This document shows, one piece after another, positions 1 through 5,606 of a stretch of DNA of 6,424 nucleotides. The position numbers and the translations under genes were made by a program. The DNA comes from Actinomycetota bacterium (GTDB taxonomy: Bacteria; Actinomycetota; UBA4738): contig VAYC01000081.1 in assembly GCA_005885025.1 (NCBI GenBank), forward strand, positions 559 to 6,982, read 5' to 3'. The notes under the pieces were generated by a model. It did no database searches, had not been told where the DNA came from, and worked only from the letters and a program-made list of their open reading frames with translations. Position 1 is the stretch's first letter; every line of letters starts with the position of its first letter.

Positions 1-299
1 AGGCGCGGGCCTACACGCAGAACCCGGTGTTCGAGGCGGCCGTGCAGTTCACTCGAGCCGAGGGGATCATCCCGGGCCCCGAGCCGGCGCACGCGGTCCG
101 AGCCGTGATCGACGAGGCCATCGAGGCCCGCGAGTCCGGGAAGGAAAAGGTCATCCTGTTCAACCTGTCCGGCCACGGGCACTTCGACATGCAGGCCTAC
201 GACGATTACCTGGCCGGGCGGTTGCCGGAGGTGGAGTTCCGTCAGGCCGACGTCGACGCAGCGATGACCAAGCTCCCGCCCGTTCCGGTCCCCGGCTAG
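1..299 (+). CDS. TrpB-like PLP-dependent enzyme (tryptophan synthase beta 2 type), C-terminal end only
   Basis: Only the last 98 or so codons are present. The reading frame enters at base 3 and ends in TAG at 297-299; the start lies outside the window. The visible protein has VFEAAVQFTRAEGIIPGPEPAHAV followed by ILFNLSGHGHFD. This matches the end of TrpB2-type tryptophan synthase beta chains, where the E-GI-PAPE-AHA segment is followed by the LSGHGHFD loop. In TrpB enzymes the serine of the equivalent SGxG loop sits near the PLP ring nitrogen. The family condenses indole with serine to make tryptophan in the cytoplasm. TrpB2 proteins often lack a neighbouring trpA and may salvage indole or act on other substrates; the neighbours on that side are not visible. 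A GTG at 27 is internal and not a start. Family assignment is firm; the exact substrate is not. Confidence 0.88.
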   Translation, partial: ARAYTQNPVFEAAVQFTRAEGIIPGPEPAHAVRAVIDEAIEARESGKEKVILFNLSGHGHFDMQAYDDYLAGRLPEVEFRQADVDAAMTKLPPVPVPG

Positions 300-350
300 A
301 CGTGCCCTTGATCTCGGCCAGCCTGAACCATTTCTCGCTCTACGAACGGG

Positions 351-1193
351 TCACGGACGAGAGAGGTCCAGGGCTCGCATCCTCCTGAGCTCGGCGTCCT
401 CGTAGGTCCGGCGAGCAGCCCGTCGTCCGTTCCCGAACACCGCCAACAGGATCACCCCGATGAGCAGGACCGGGAAGTACACGGCGTAGGGCTGTCCGAG
501 GACGAGGGCAGCCATGCCCGCCACGAGGCAGGCCCCACCCACAACGACCAGGACGAGCATGGCCCCGAGGACGAACGACCTGGCTCGTCGCCGGGACGTG
601 AGCCCGCCGAGGAGCGCGCCGAGCATCCCAATGATCGTTCCTCCGATCGCGCCGATGAGGCCGGCGGCTCGACCCGACCACCAACCTGCCGACCCGTCTC
701 CGGCCCGGATCGACTGGATCCGCATCGGTCCGACCCAGACCGTCCCGCTCCCCGGCAGCACCAGGTTCACCTCGAGCCTGGCCGGCGATTGCCCGGCTGC
801 ATGGAAGCCCAGCTCGAAGGACCGCCACCCCGATCGTCCTGTGATCGGGGCAAGCGGACCTCGGCCGCCGAGCGTGCGCGAGAAGTAGCGGGTTCCGTCC
901 CCGAAGACGCTCCACATCTCCAGATACCCGCTGCCCTGAACGGCTTCGAACCGGATCCTGCCGACGATCGCGTAGTCCGTGCCTCCGACGGGAGGGTTCT
1001 CGATGACGATCAGCGGGAACGCTCCTCCACCGGCCGGCGATTGGATGCGGACGGCGTCGCCCTCGACCGTGCCCGAGAGCGGCGGCGTCCGATACCAGTC
1101 CACCACCACCGGCTCCGCCCGCGCGGCCGACGCCGGGATCATGATCACGAAAGCCACGAGCACCGTCCTAGCGAACACCCTGACGCTCTTCAC
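351..1193 (-). CDS. Secreted-domain membrane protein paired with a DUF2089 regulator (unnamed)
   Basis: A 280-aa protein of unknown function. Residues 1-26 form a signal peptide ending ASAARA. Residues 27-165 look like a beta-rich extracytoplasmic domain with many aromatic and glycine residues; the stretch around 74-160 (GYLEMWSVFGDG, YFSRTLG, a final GTVWVGPMRI strand) resembles a jelly-roll or carbohydrate-binding-like fold. Three hydrophobic segments follow at about 176-198, 207-232 and 237-255. The first is a glycine zipper with glycines at 178, 181, 185, 189, 192 and 196. A basic, charged tail (256-280) should be cytoplasmic. The GTG start at 1193 is chosen because GAGGAG lies just upstream (1206-1201) and the signal peptide begins there. 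The gene overlaps the end of the DUF2089 gene by 26 bases, so the two are probably translationally coupled. Possible roles are sensing or remodelling at the envelope; no catalytic motif is visible. The fold call is inference. Confidence 0.85.
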   Translation of the reverse strand: MKSVRVFARTVLVAFVIMIPASAARAEPVVVDWYRTPPLSGTVEGDAVRIQSPAGGGAFPLIVIENPPVGGTDYAIVGRIRFEAVQGSGYLEMWSVFGDGTRYFSRTLGGRGPLAPITGRSGWRSFELGFHAAGQSPARLEVNLVLPGSGTVWVGPMRIQSIRAGDGSAGWWSGRAAGLIGAIGGTIIGMLGALLGGLTSRRRARSFVLGAMLVLVVVGGACLVAGMAALVLGQPYAVYFPVLLIGVILLAVFGNGRRAARRTYEDAELRRMRALDLSRP

Positions 1194-1488
1194 TTCGTTC
1201 CTCCTCGCGGTGTGCGCGCAGCAGCTCGCGGAACGTGGCCTCGTCCAGCCTCGCCTCGGCGTACATCGCGCGCAGCTTGAGCTCGAAGGGGTCGGCGTCG
1301 GGACGCTCCTCGATCAGCTTCACCTTGTCGATGAGCCGGTCCAGACGAAGGCGCACCGTCGGGTATGAGATCCCGTACTGCCGCGCCAGCTCCTTGAGCG
1401 TTCCCGACGACAGCAGGAACCGCTTCAGGAAGGCCAGGTCCTCGTCGCTCAAGTGCTCCAGCCATCGCCCCTCCGAGCCCGCTTCCAT
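1168..1488 (-). CDS. Short DUF2089-family helix-turn-helix regulator
   Basis: A 106-aa protein. Residues 13-60 carry the DUF2089 signature: LSDEDLAFLKRFLLSSGTLK followed by ELARQYGISYPTVRLRLDRL. It reads as a helix-turn-helix at roughly 29-57, with the SYPTVR recognition helix. There are no cysteines, so the N-terminal zinc ribbon of longer DUF2089 proteins is absent; this is the short form. The C-terminal third (70-106) is charged and probably helical. Start: the open frame extends to an ATG at 1560, but that would place a palindromic operator-like array inside the coding region. The ATG at 1488 follows a G-rich Shine-Dalgarno-like run (GGGGGGAGGGA, with short spacing) and gives the family's usual N-terminus. 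An ATG at 1518 is a weaker alternative. The downstream membrane protein overlaps the 3' end. Expected role: DNA-binding regulator of its own operon, by inference from the adjacent operator and the shared unit. Confidence 0.85.
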   Translation of the reverse strand: MEAGSEGRWLEHLSDEDLAFLKRFLLSSGTLKELARQYGISYPTVRLRLDRLIDKVKLIEERPDADPFELKLRAMYAEARLDEATFRELLRAHREEERSEERQGVR

Positions 1489-1531
1489 TCCCTCCCCCCT
1501 ATCGGTGCCGATCTTCATTTCCTTGAGCCTA

Positions 1532-1550
1532 ATCTCAATATTCTTGAGAT
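1532..1550. promoter_or_regulatory. 19-bp palindrome, candidate operator of the DUF2089 operon
   Basis: ATCTCAATATTCTTGAGAT has perfect 7-bp inverted arms (ATCTCAA and TTGAGAT) around a 5-bp spacer. A further TTGAG copy lies at 1523-1527, so the core pentamers run TTGAG (1523), CTCAA (1534), TTGAG (1544). Their starts are 11 and 10 bases apart, about one helical turn. A weaker related half, TCAAGAA, occurs at 1568-1574. The array lies 35-65 bases upstream of the chosen DUF2089 start. On the minus strand a TAGGCT (1531-1526) would serve as a TANNNT-type -10 box, placing the palindrome in or next to the promoter spacer. The natural reading is autoregulation by the DUF2089 protein, but no binding site is established here. 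The AT-richness of this stretch is unusual in this window. Confidence 0.55.
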
Positions 1551-1580
1551 GGTACCGCAAACTCAGATCAAGAATGTGAA

Positions 1581-1620
1581 GAACCGATCCGGGAAGGGGC
1601 GGTCAGCGGGCGACCGGTTC
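1581..1620 (-). terminator. Possible weak terminator hairpin at the end of the APH-type kinase gene
   Basis: On the minus strand GAACCGGTC (1620-1612) can pair with GATCGGTTC (1589-1581), giving nine pairs with one G-U and a 22-nt loop. The stop codon of the kinase gene (1605-1603) lies in the loop. The stem is followed by TTCACATTCTT, which is pyrimidine-rich but not a proper U tract. It sits between two same-strand operons, where a terminator would be expected. The long loop makes it weak evidence. Confidence 0.3.
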
Positions 1621-2490
1621 GGGCACGGGCAGGTCCAGGAGGCGGGCCACCCACGGCAGACCGGCGATGAGCTGTTCCAGCTGGACCTTCCGGACCCGGG
1701 GAGCGGTGGGGATGATAGGAAGCCGCGCGCCGTGGGCGAAGTAGCCCACGATCAGCGTCGCGAGCTCCGGCCCATGTGGGGACAGCGATACGGCTTGCGG
1801 GCCCCATTCGTGGATCAGGCTAGGGATCCAGGCCACGGCATCGAGACTGGCGTTGCCGACGCAGGCGAGATTCCAGTCCACCAGCAGCGTTCGCTCGCGC
1901 GCGAAACAGATGTTGTCGCTGCGGACGTCGAGGTGGAGCAGGGAGTCGCCGCCCAGATCTGCCCTCGCCTCGGCCTCGAGCAGGTCCGGCAGGGCCCGGT
2001 CCAGCCACGAACTGGAGCAGAGACCGAGGGCAAGGAATGATCCCGGGTCTGCGGCCACGTGGATCCAGCAGGTGAGGCGGGGTCGCCACGCCTCGAGGGG
2101 AGGCAGCCCGGCGGGCGGCGTGGCCGAGTGAACCTCCTCGAGGGTCGAGAGCACGCGTCCCGGCTGGTCCTCACGCCAGGGCGGCGGCCAGTGGCCGCTG
2201 CTCAGGTCCTCCAACAGCAGGATCGGAACATCGCCGTCCTGCCACCCGAACATCGCTGGGAGGAAGGGGCCCTCGAGCGCGTCATAGATCCGATGCTCGG
2301 CCCGGAGCCAGTCCGCGGTGAGGCCGTCGACCGCGGCCTTGGCGAAGGCCGAGGAGCCGTCAGCGAACCGGACGATCCATCGCTCCGCCGGCGTGTACCC
2401 GCCGCCACGGACCCTTCGCCACTCCGCAGGCTCCGCGCCGGCCATCGAACGGACCCGTTCGTCGATCGACGGATCCGGCCGAGCCTCCAT
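1603..2490 (-). CDS. Aminoglycoside phosphotransferase (APH)-fold small-molecule kinase
   Basis: A 295-aa cytoplasmic kinase-like protein. The N-lobe has a glycine-containing loop (GGGYTPAERWIV, 29-40), the ATP-anchoring lysine K51 in FAKAA, and a probable helix-C glutamate E65 in WLRAEHRIYDAL. A hinge-like LLLEDLS occupies 91-97. The catalytic loop HLDVRSDN (186-193) fits the Brenner HxDxxxxN pattern, with D188 as catalytic base and N193 as metal ligand. The metal-binding aspartate is D205 in LVDWN. Length is typical for a one-domain APH protein. The ATG at 2490 has no clear Shine-Dalgarno; an ATG at 2445 is an alternative, but it would remove little of the fold. The gene lies 36 bases after the acyl-CoA ligase on the same strand, so the two are probably co-transcribed. 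Most such orphan APH proteins are not antibiotic-resistance enzymes. Phosphorylation of a hydroxyacyl-CoA or another metabolite is possible; the substrate is unknown. Confidence 0.85.
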   Translation of the reverse strand: MEARPDPSIDERVRSMAGAEPAEWRRVRGGGYTPAERWIVRFADGSSAFAKAAVDGLTADWLRAEHRIYDALEGPFLPAMFGWQDGDVPILLLEDLSSGHWPPPWREDQPGRVLSTLEEVHSATPPAGLPPLEAWRPRLTCWIHVAADPGSFLALGLCSSSWLDRALPDLLEAEARADLGGDSLLHLDVRSDNICFARERTLLVDWNLACVGNASLDAVAWIPSLIHEWGPQAVSLSPHGPELATLIVGYFAHGARLPIIPTAPRVRKVQLEQLIAGLPWVARLLDLPVPEPVAR

Positions 2491-2526
2491 CGGTTCACAG
2501 TACAGGCGACGCCGCTCCGCCCCGGA

Positions 2527-4095
2527 TTACCTCTTCGAACGCTCTCGCTCCACCAGGACCCGGCGAAGGATCTTCCCGGAAGCCGACTTCGGGATCTCCT
2601 CGAGGAACTCGACCTCCCGGATCCGCTTGTACGGGGCCACCCGTTCGGCCACGAAGCTCATCAGCGCGTCGCCGTCCACCTCTCCCTTCCGGACGACGAA
2701 CGCCTTCGGGATCTCGCCGGCCTCCTGGTCGGCCTTGGGGATCACGGCCGCGTCCGCCACGGCTGGGTGGGACAGGAGAACCGCTTCGAGCTCCGCCGGC
2801 GGCACCTGATAGCCCTTGTACTTGATGAGCTCCTTCAGCCGGTCCACGATCGTGAAGTAGCCGTCCTGGTCGGCGTGCCCGATGTCGCCGGTGTGGAGCC
2901 AGCCCTCCTCATCGATCGTCCGCGCCGTGGCGTCGCGGTTGTTCAAGTACCCCTGCATCACCTGGGGGCCGCGGACCCAGATCTCGCCGTCCTGGTTCGG
3001 GCCGAAGCTCTCCCCGGTCCCCCAGTCCACGACCCGGGTCTCAGTGTTGGGGAGGGGCGGGCCGATCCATCCCGGCTTGTTCCGGGCCCGATCGTCGTCG
3101 GGCGTGCAGTGCGTCACCGGGCTGGTCTCAGTGAGCCCGTAGCCCTGGATGACCTGGACCCCCAGGCGCTGCTCGCACTGGGAGGCGAGCCCGGCGTCGA
3201 GTGGCGCGGCTCCCGACATGATGAACCTGAGCCCCGACAGGTCGTACTTGTCGACTGCGGGGTGCTTCGCCAGGGCCAGCACGATCGGCGGCACGACGTA
3301 GGCCCGGGTGATCCGGTGGTCCTGGAGGACCTGGAGGAACGGCTCGAGCTCGAACTTCGGCATGGTCACCACCGTCGCTCCGCGGTAGGGACCGTTGTTC
3401 ATGATCACCGTCTGGCCGTAGATGTGGAAGAAGGGAAGGACCGCGACGATCCGGTCTTCCTCGGAGACGTGGTGGCTGCCCGCGAACTGACAGAGGTTCG
3501 CCACCAGGTTGTGGTGGGTGAGCATGACTCCTTTCGAGAGCCCGGTCGTGCCGCTCGAGTAGGGCAGCACCACGAGGTCCTCTCGAGGATCGATGTCGAC
3601 GTTCGGCGCCTCGCCGTCGCTCTGGAGGAGCTCAGCGAACGGCGTCGCCCCCCTCGCCTCGCCGCCGATGACGAAGATCTCCTCGATCCCCGTTCGCTCG
3701 GCCGCGTCGGCAGCTCGGTCCATGAACCCCGGGACGGTGAGGAGGAAGCGCGCGCCCGAGTCCTTCAGCTGGTACGCGATCTCATCGGCCGTATACAGCG
3801 AGTTGATCGTCGTGTTGATGCCACCCGCGGTGGCCACGCCGTGGAAGGCGACGGCCCACTGGGGCATGTTCGGGGCGAAGATGGCGAACACGTCGCCCTT
3901 GCGGAAGCCCCGCGCGGCCAGCCCTGCCGCCATCCGCTCGATGGCCTCGGCCAGCTCACCAAAGCTGAATGTGCGGCCGGTCGGAGCGTCGACGAACGCG
4001 GGCTTGTCCCCGAGGTCGTTCGCCCGCTGCATCACGAACGGGGTCAGGGCCACCTCGGGGATCGAGACATCCGGATAGGGGCTGCGGAAGATCAT
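2527..4095 (-). CDS. AMP-forming acyl-CoA ligase, 4-coumarate-CoA-ligase-like
   Basis: A 522-aa ANL-superfamily enzyme that activates a carboxylic acid with ATP to an acyl-adenylate and transfers it to CoA. All core motifs are present in order: the phosphate-binding loop YSSGTTGLSKG (179-189), YGLTETSP (319-326), GEIWVRG (370-376), TGD with the ribose-binding D404, VDRLKELIKYKG (417-428) holding the hinge region, and PKSASGKIL (502-510) with the adenylation lysine K508. Full length (usual 500-550) with no break. The N-terminal FRSPYPDVSIPEV resembles 4CL-like enzymes from actinobacteria. Substrate could be an aromatic acid (coumarate type) or a medium or long fatty acid; the motifs do not decide. 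The ATG at 4095 has only a weak upstream G-rich stretch. It leads a probable two-gene unit with the APH-type kinase and diverges from the 59-aa membrane protein across a 102-base gap with a strong hairpin. Confidence 0.95.
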   Translation of the reverse strand: MIFRSPYPDVSIPEVALTPFVMQRANDLGDKPAFVDAPTGRTFSFGELAEAIERMAAGLAARGFRKGDVFAIFAPNMPQWAVAFHGVATAGGINTTINSLYTADEIAYQLKDSGARFLLTVPGFMDRAADAAERTGIEEIFVIGGEARGATPFAELLQSDGEAPNVDIDPREDLVVLPYSSGTTGLSKGVMLTHHNLVANLCQFAGSHHVSEEDRIVAVLPFFHIYGQTVIMNNGPYRGATVVTMPKFELEPFLQVLQDHRITRAYVVPPIVLALAKHPAVDKYDLSGLRFIMSGAAPLDAGLASQCEQRLGVQVIQGYGLTETSPVTHCTPDDDRARNKPGWIGPPLPNTETRVVDWGTGESFGPNQDGEIWVRGPQVMQGYLNNRDATARTIDEEGWLHTGDIGHADQDGYFTIVDRLKELIKYKGYQVPPAELEAVLLSHPAVADAAVIPKADQEAGEIPKAFVVRKGEVDGDALMSFVAERVAPYKRIREVEFLEEIPKSASGKILRRVLVERERSKR

Positions 4096-4119
4096 GGCGA
4101 CCCATCAGCGTAGCCAGGG

Positions 4120-4155
4120 GCGAGGCTCCGCGCCACGGGTTTGGCGCCGCCTCGC
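4120..4155. promoter_or_regulatory. Strong hairpin in the divergent intergenic region
   Basis: GCGAGGC (4120-4126) pairs with GCCTCGC (4149-4155). Inside it, GCGCCA (4130-4135) pairs with TGGCGC (4142-4147), leaving a six-base loop CGGGTT. The two stems are separated by a 3-by-1 internal loop. The structure ends 42 bases before the start of the 59-aa gene and begins 24 bases beyond the ligase start, so it could lie in either 5' leader or act as DNA. There is no U tract on either side, which argues against a terminator. Function unknown. Confidence 0.5.
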
Positions 4156-4182
4156 GGAGGAGACAACCCTCACAGCAAACCG

Positions 4183-4191
4183 AGGAAGGAG
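4183..4191 (+). promoter_or_regulatory. Ribosome binding site fixing the GTG start of the 59-aa protein
   Basis: AGGAAGGAG ends six bases before GTG 4198. The same frame is open back to an ATG at 4141, but that would add a proline- and arginine-rich extension, place the ribosome site inside the gene and begin within the hairpin. The GTG is therefore preferred. Confidence 0.75.
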
Positions 4192-4197
4192 CGGCCC

Positions 4198-4377
4198 GTG
4201 AACATCGGATTGAGGTCGATCGTGATGATCGCCGCGGTCGTGGTCTTCGTGGTGGCGATCTTCGTGGACAAGAACCAGCTGAAGTGGATCGCGGCAGGTT
4301 TGGCGCTCTTCTCCGGGGCCTTCGCCCTCGGCGGCGTCAACACGGGGGTCGGAGCCCGCCTCCGCCGCCGCCTCTGA
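4198..4377 (+). CDS. Small two-TM membrane protein, 59 aa, function unknown
   Basis: The protein begins MNIGLRSIVMI and has two hydrophobic segments, about residues 7-23 and 29-47, joined by a short polar loop (DKNQLKW). It ends in a strongly basic tail (ARLRRRL). By the positive-inside rule both ends are probably cytoplasmic with a small outside loop. The GTG start is supported by AGGAAGGAG six bases upstream. I do not recognise a named family. Small two-TM proteins of this pattern often act as modulators of larger membrane complexes, but nothing here points to a partner. It is transcribed away from the acyl-CoA ligase and toward the HD hydrolase, 70 bases upstream of that gene. That it is real is supported by the ribosome site and the membrane pattern. 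Confidence 0.72.
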   Translation: MNIGLRSIVMIAAVVVFVVAIFVDKNQLKWIAAGLALFSGAFALGGVNTGVGARLRRRL

Positions 4378-4378
4378 G

Positions 4379-4396
4379 AGCGGTTCCCCACCGGCT
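4379..4396 (+). terminator. Possible short hairpin after the 59-aa gene
   Basis: AGCGGT (4379-4384) can pair with ACCGGCT (4390-4396) with one bulged G and a TCCCC loop, starting two bases after the stop codon. There is no following U run, so as an intrinsic terminator it is weak. It may only slow read-through into the HD gene. Confidence 0.25.
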
Positions 4397-4436
4397 GCGT
4401 CGCGACTAGGCCATCACGGGCGGGTGGACAGGAGCC

Positions 4437-4442
4437 TAGACT
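4437..4442 (+). promoter_or_regulatory. Candidate -10 box (TAGACT) for a leaderless HD gene
   Basis: TAGACT fits the TANNNT pattern of actinobacterial -10 elements and ends five bases before ATG 4448. That would place transcription start at or next to the A of the start codon. The nearest Shine-Dalgarno-like AGGAG (4430-4434) is 13 bases from the ATG, too far for normal use. No convincing -35 box is visible. Leaderless transcription is inferred. Confidence 0.4.
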
Positions 4443-4447
4443 GCGCC

Positions 4448-4882
4448 ATGCCCACCCTAGAGGACGCGATTTCGCTGGCGCTCCAAGCGCATAAGGGCCA
4501 GGTGGACAAGGCCAAGAAACCGTACATCCTTCACCCGCTCAGGCTCATGGCCAAGATGGGAACCGATGAGGAGATGATTGCAGCAGTGCTTCACGACGTG
4601 ATCGAAGACAGTGACGATACGGTGACCCTCGATGACCTCAGGGCGGCTGGCTATAGCAAGTCGGTCGTCGAGGCACTCGATCTCCTGACGAAGCGCGATG
4701 GCGAGACGTATGAAGAGTTCGTCGAGCGTATCCGTCCGAACCCGCTCGCCCGTAAGGTCAAGCTCGCCGACCTCGAAGACAACATGAACCTGGCCCGATT
4801 GCCGGATCCGCAGCCTGTAGACCTTGAGCGGTTCAAGAAGTATCAGCGAGCCTGGGAAAGCCTCTCCGGGCAGAACCACTAG
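4448..4882 (+). CDS. Single-domain HD hydrolase, SpoT/MESH1-like
   Basis: A 144-aa protein made of one HD domain of the RelA/SpoT hydrolase type. Metal-site residues are visible in order: H15 (AHKGQ), H29 (ILHP), H49-D50 within LHDVIED, and D108 within KLADLEDNM. E53-D54 match the ED pair used in (p)ppGpp 3'-pyrophosphohydrolases. There is no synthetase, TGS or ACT domain, as in small alarmone hydrolases such as MESH1. The usual KLADRxxNM is changed to KLADLEDNM, so substrate preference may differ. Likely role: Mn-dependent hydrolysis of (p)ppGpp or a related nucleotide in the cytoplasm. An in-frame GTG at 4424 is possible, but the family N-terminus and the -10 box favour ATG 4448. GC is about 59% by hand count, against roughly two-thirds or more around it, with codons such as TAT, AAG and CAT more common, which suggests recent transfer. 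It converges on the six-TM gene. Confidence 0.85.
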   Translation: MPTLEDAISLALQAHKGQVDKAKKPYILHPLRLMAKMGTDEEMIAAVLHDVIEDSDDTVTLDDLRAAGYSKSVVEALDLLTKRDGETYEEFVERIRPNPLARKVKLADLEDNMNLARLPDPQPVDLERFKKYQRAWESLSGQNH

Positions 4883-4889
4883 TCTGCAT

Positions 4890-4905
4890 GTGGCGTAGCG
4901 CCCAC
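4890..4905. terminator. Imperfect hairpin between convergent genes
   Basis: GTGGCG TAG CGCCCAC can form six pairs with one bulged C and a three-base loop. It begins eight bases after the HD stop codon and lies 42 bases beyond the stop of the convergent six-TM gene. It could work in both directions, but lacks U tracts. It is the best terminator candidate in this 64-base gap. Confidence 0.3.
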
Positions 4906-4946
4906 CTCTCCGAGTTCCCTCCCGCCGGGCGCAAACGTCCGCTTCC

Positions 4947-5570
4947 TCAGCTCCGATTCATGCCCGGGTTCGAGCCGCGCCGGAGCTCCATCCCGATCCA
5001 TCCGAACCACAGCGGGTTCAGGATGAAGCCCGTCAGGATGGCTGCGGTCAGGACGATCGGATTCTTCGGGTTCAAGATGACCAGCCGACCGATGTACACC
5101 ACGATCAGCAATAGGCCGGCCGCCACACCCACGTAGGCGAGGCGTCGCGGAAACACGCAGCCCCGCAGGATGAGCCACGCCAGGACAAGGATCGACAGCC
5201 CCGAGAGGCCGAACGTGGCCAGCCCCCGAGGGTCGATCGCGTTGGGTACGTCCGCTGGCAGCTGCACGGGTGGCTTGACGAAGTTCGCCAGGTCGTAGGC
5301 CCCGTGGATGGCCGAACCCGCGGCGGCGATCAGGCCGAGGGCGACGGCCCAGACGGCGAACCCGGCGTCCACCTGCCGGATGCGGCCGAACACGGCGATC
5401 AGCACCGCGGTGACCACGACGCCGCCCCCGAGCAGCAGAATCGTGGCGACCTTCGCCGCGGCCGTGGAACCCGACTTCAGATACGTCATGAAGGCGATCG
5501 AGTACCCGATCCCACCGATCGCCGCGGCGACCGCGCACGCACCGGCGAACCGCTCATACGTCCTGGACAC
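4947..5570 (-). CDS. Six-TM membrane protein, DUF4386-like
   Basis: A 207-aa integral membrane protein with hydrophobic segments at about 8-30, 40-62, 70-90, 117-136, 143-164 and 170-193. A polar loop (95-115, VKPPVQLPADVPNAIDPRG) lies between the third and fourth. The region GLATFGLSGLSILVLAW followed by PRRLAYVGVAAGLLLI and NPLWFGWIG resembles the DUF4386 family, whose function is unknown; this is recall-based and moderate. No transporter or enzyme motif stands out. The GTG start at 5570 follows GAGAGGGGG (5584-5576) with suitable spacing. The gene starts 36 bases after the stop of tryptophan dioxygenase on the same strand, so the two probably share a transcript; a role in moving or sensing a tryptophan metabolite is only a guess. 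The C-terminus (RRGSNPGMNRS) is basic and probably cytoplasmic. Confidence 0.8.
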   Translation of the reverse strand: MSRTYERFAGACAVAAAIGGIGYSIAFMTYLKSGSTAAAKVATILLLGGGVVVTAVLIAVFGRIRQVDAGFAVWAVALGLIAAAGSAIHGAYDLANFVKPPVQLPADVPNAIDPRGLATFGLSGLSILVLAWLILRGCVFPRRLAYVGVAAGLLLIVVYIGRLVILNPKNPIVLTAAILTGFILNPLWFGWIGMELRRGSNPGMNRS

Positions 5571-5606
5571 CGCTTCCCCCTCTCGACTCCGGACCGAGGC
5601 GGAAGC

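Noticed and set aside
300..350. A terminator between the TrpB-like gene and the convergent membrane-protein gene
   Set aside because: No convincing stem or U tract was found in these 51 bases.
340..915. A 191-codon minus-strand frame overlapping the secreted-domain membrane protein
   Set aside because: Arg/Pro-rich shift-frame translation with no domain. The 280-aa frame has a signal peptide, TMs and a ribosome site.
1489..1560. N-terminal extension of the DUF2089 protein to ATG 1560
   Set aside because: It would cover the palindrome array and add 24 residues outside the family domain. ATG 1488 follows a purine-rich ribosome-site-like run.
1603..2490. Antibiotic (aminoglycoside) resistance gene
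   Set aside because: The fold matches, but there is no resistance context or mobile element, and orphan APH-fold proteins in GC-rich soil bacteria mostly have other substrates.
2059..4113. A 684-codon open frame on the plus strand, antisense to the acyl-CoA ligase and the APH kinase
   Set aside because: It runs opposite two genes with complete catalytic motifs. Its translation is rich in Arg, Asp, His, Val and Leu without any domain, as expected for the mirror of GC-rich codons.
4457..4879. A 140-codon open frame antisense to the HD hydrolase
   Set aside because: It is the mirror of a gene with all HD-family metal residues and shows no motif or ribosome site of its own.
4879..5538. A 219-codon minus-strand frame overlapping the six-TM gene
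   Set aside because: The translation is Arg/Gly/Pro-rich and low in hydrophobic order. The overlapping frame has six TM segments and a ribosome site.
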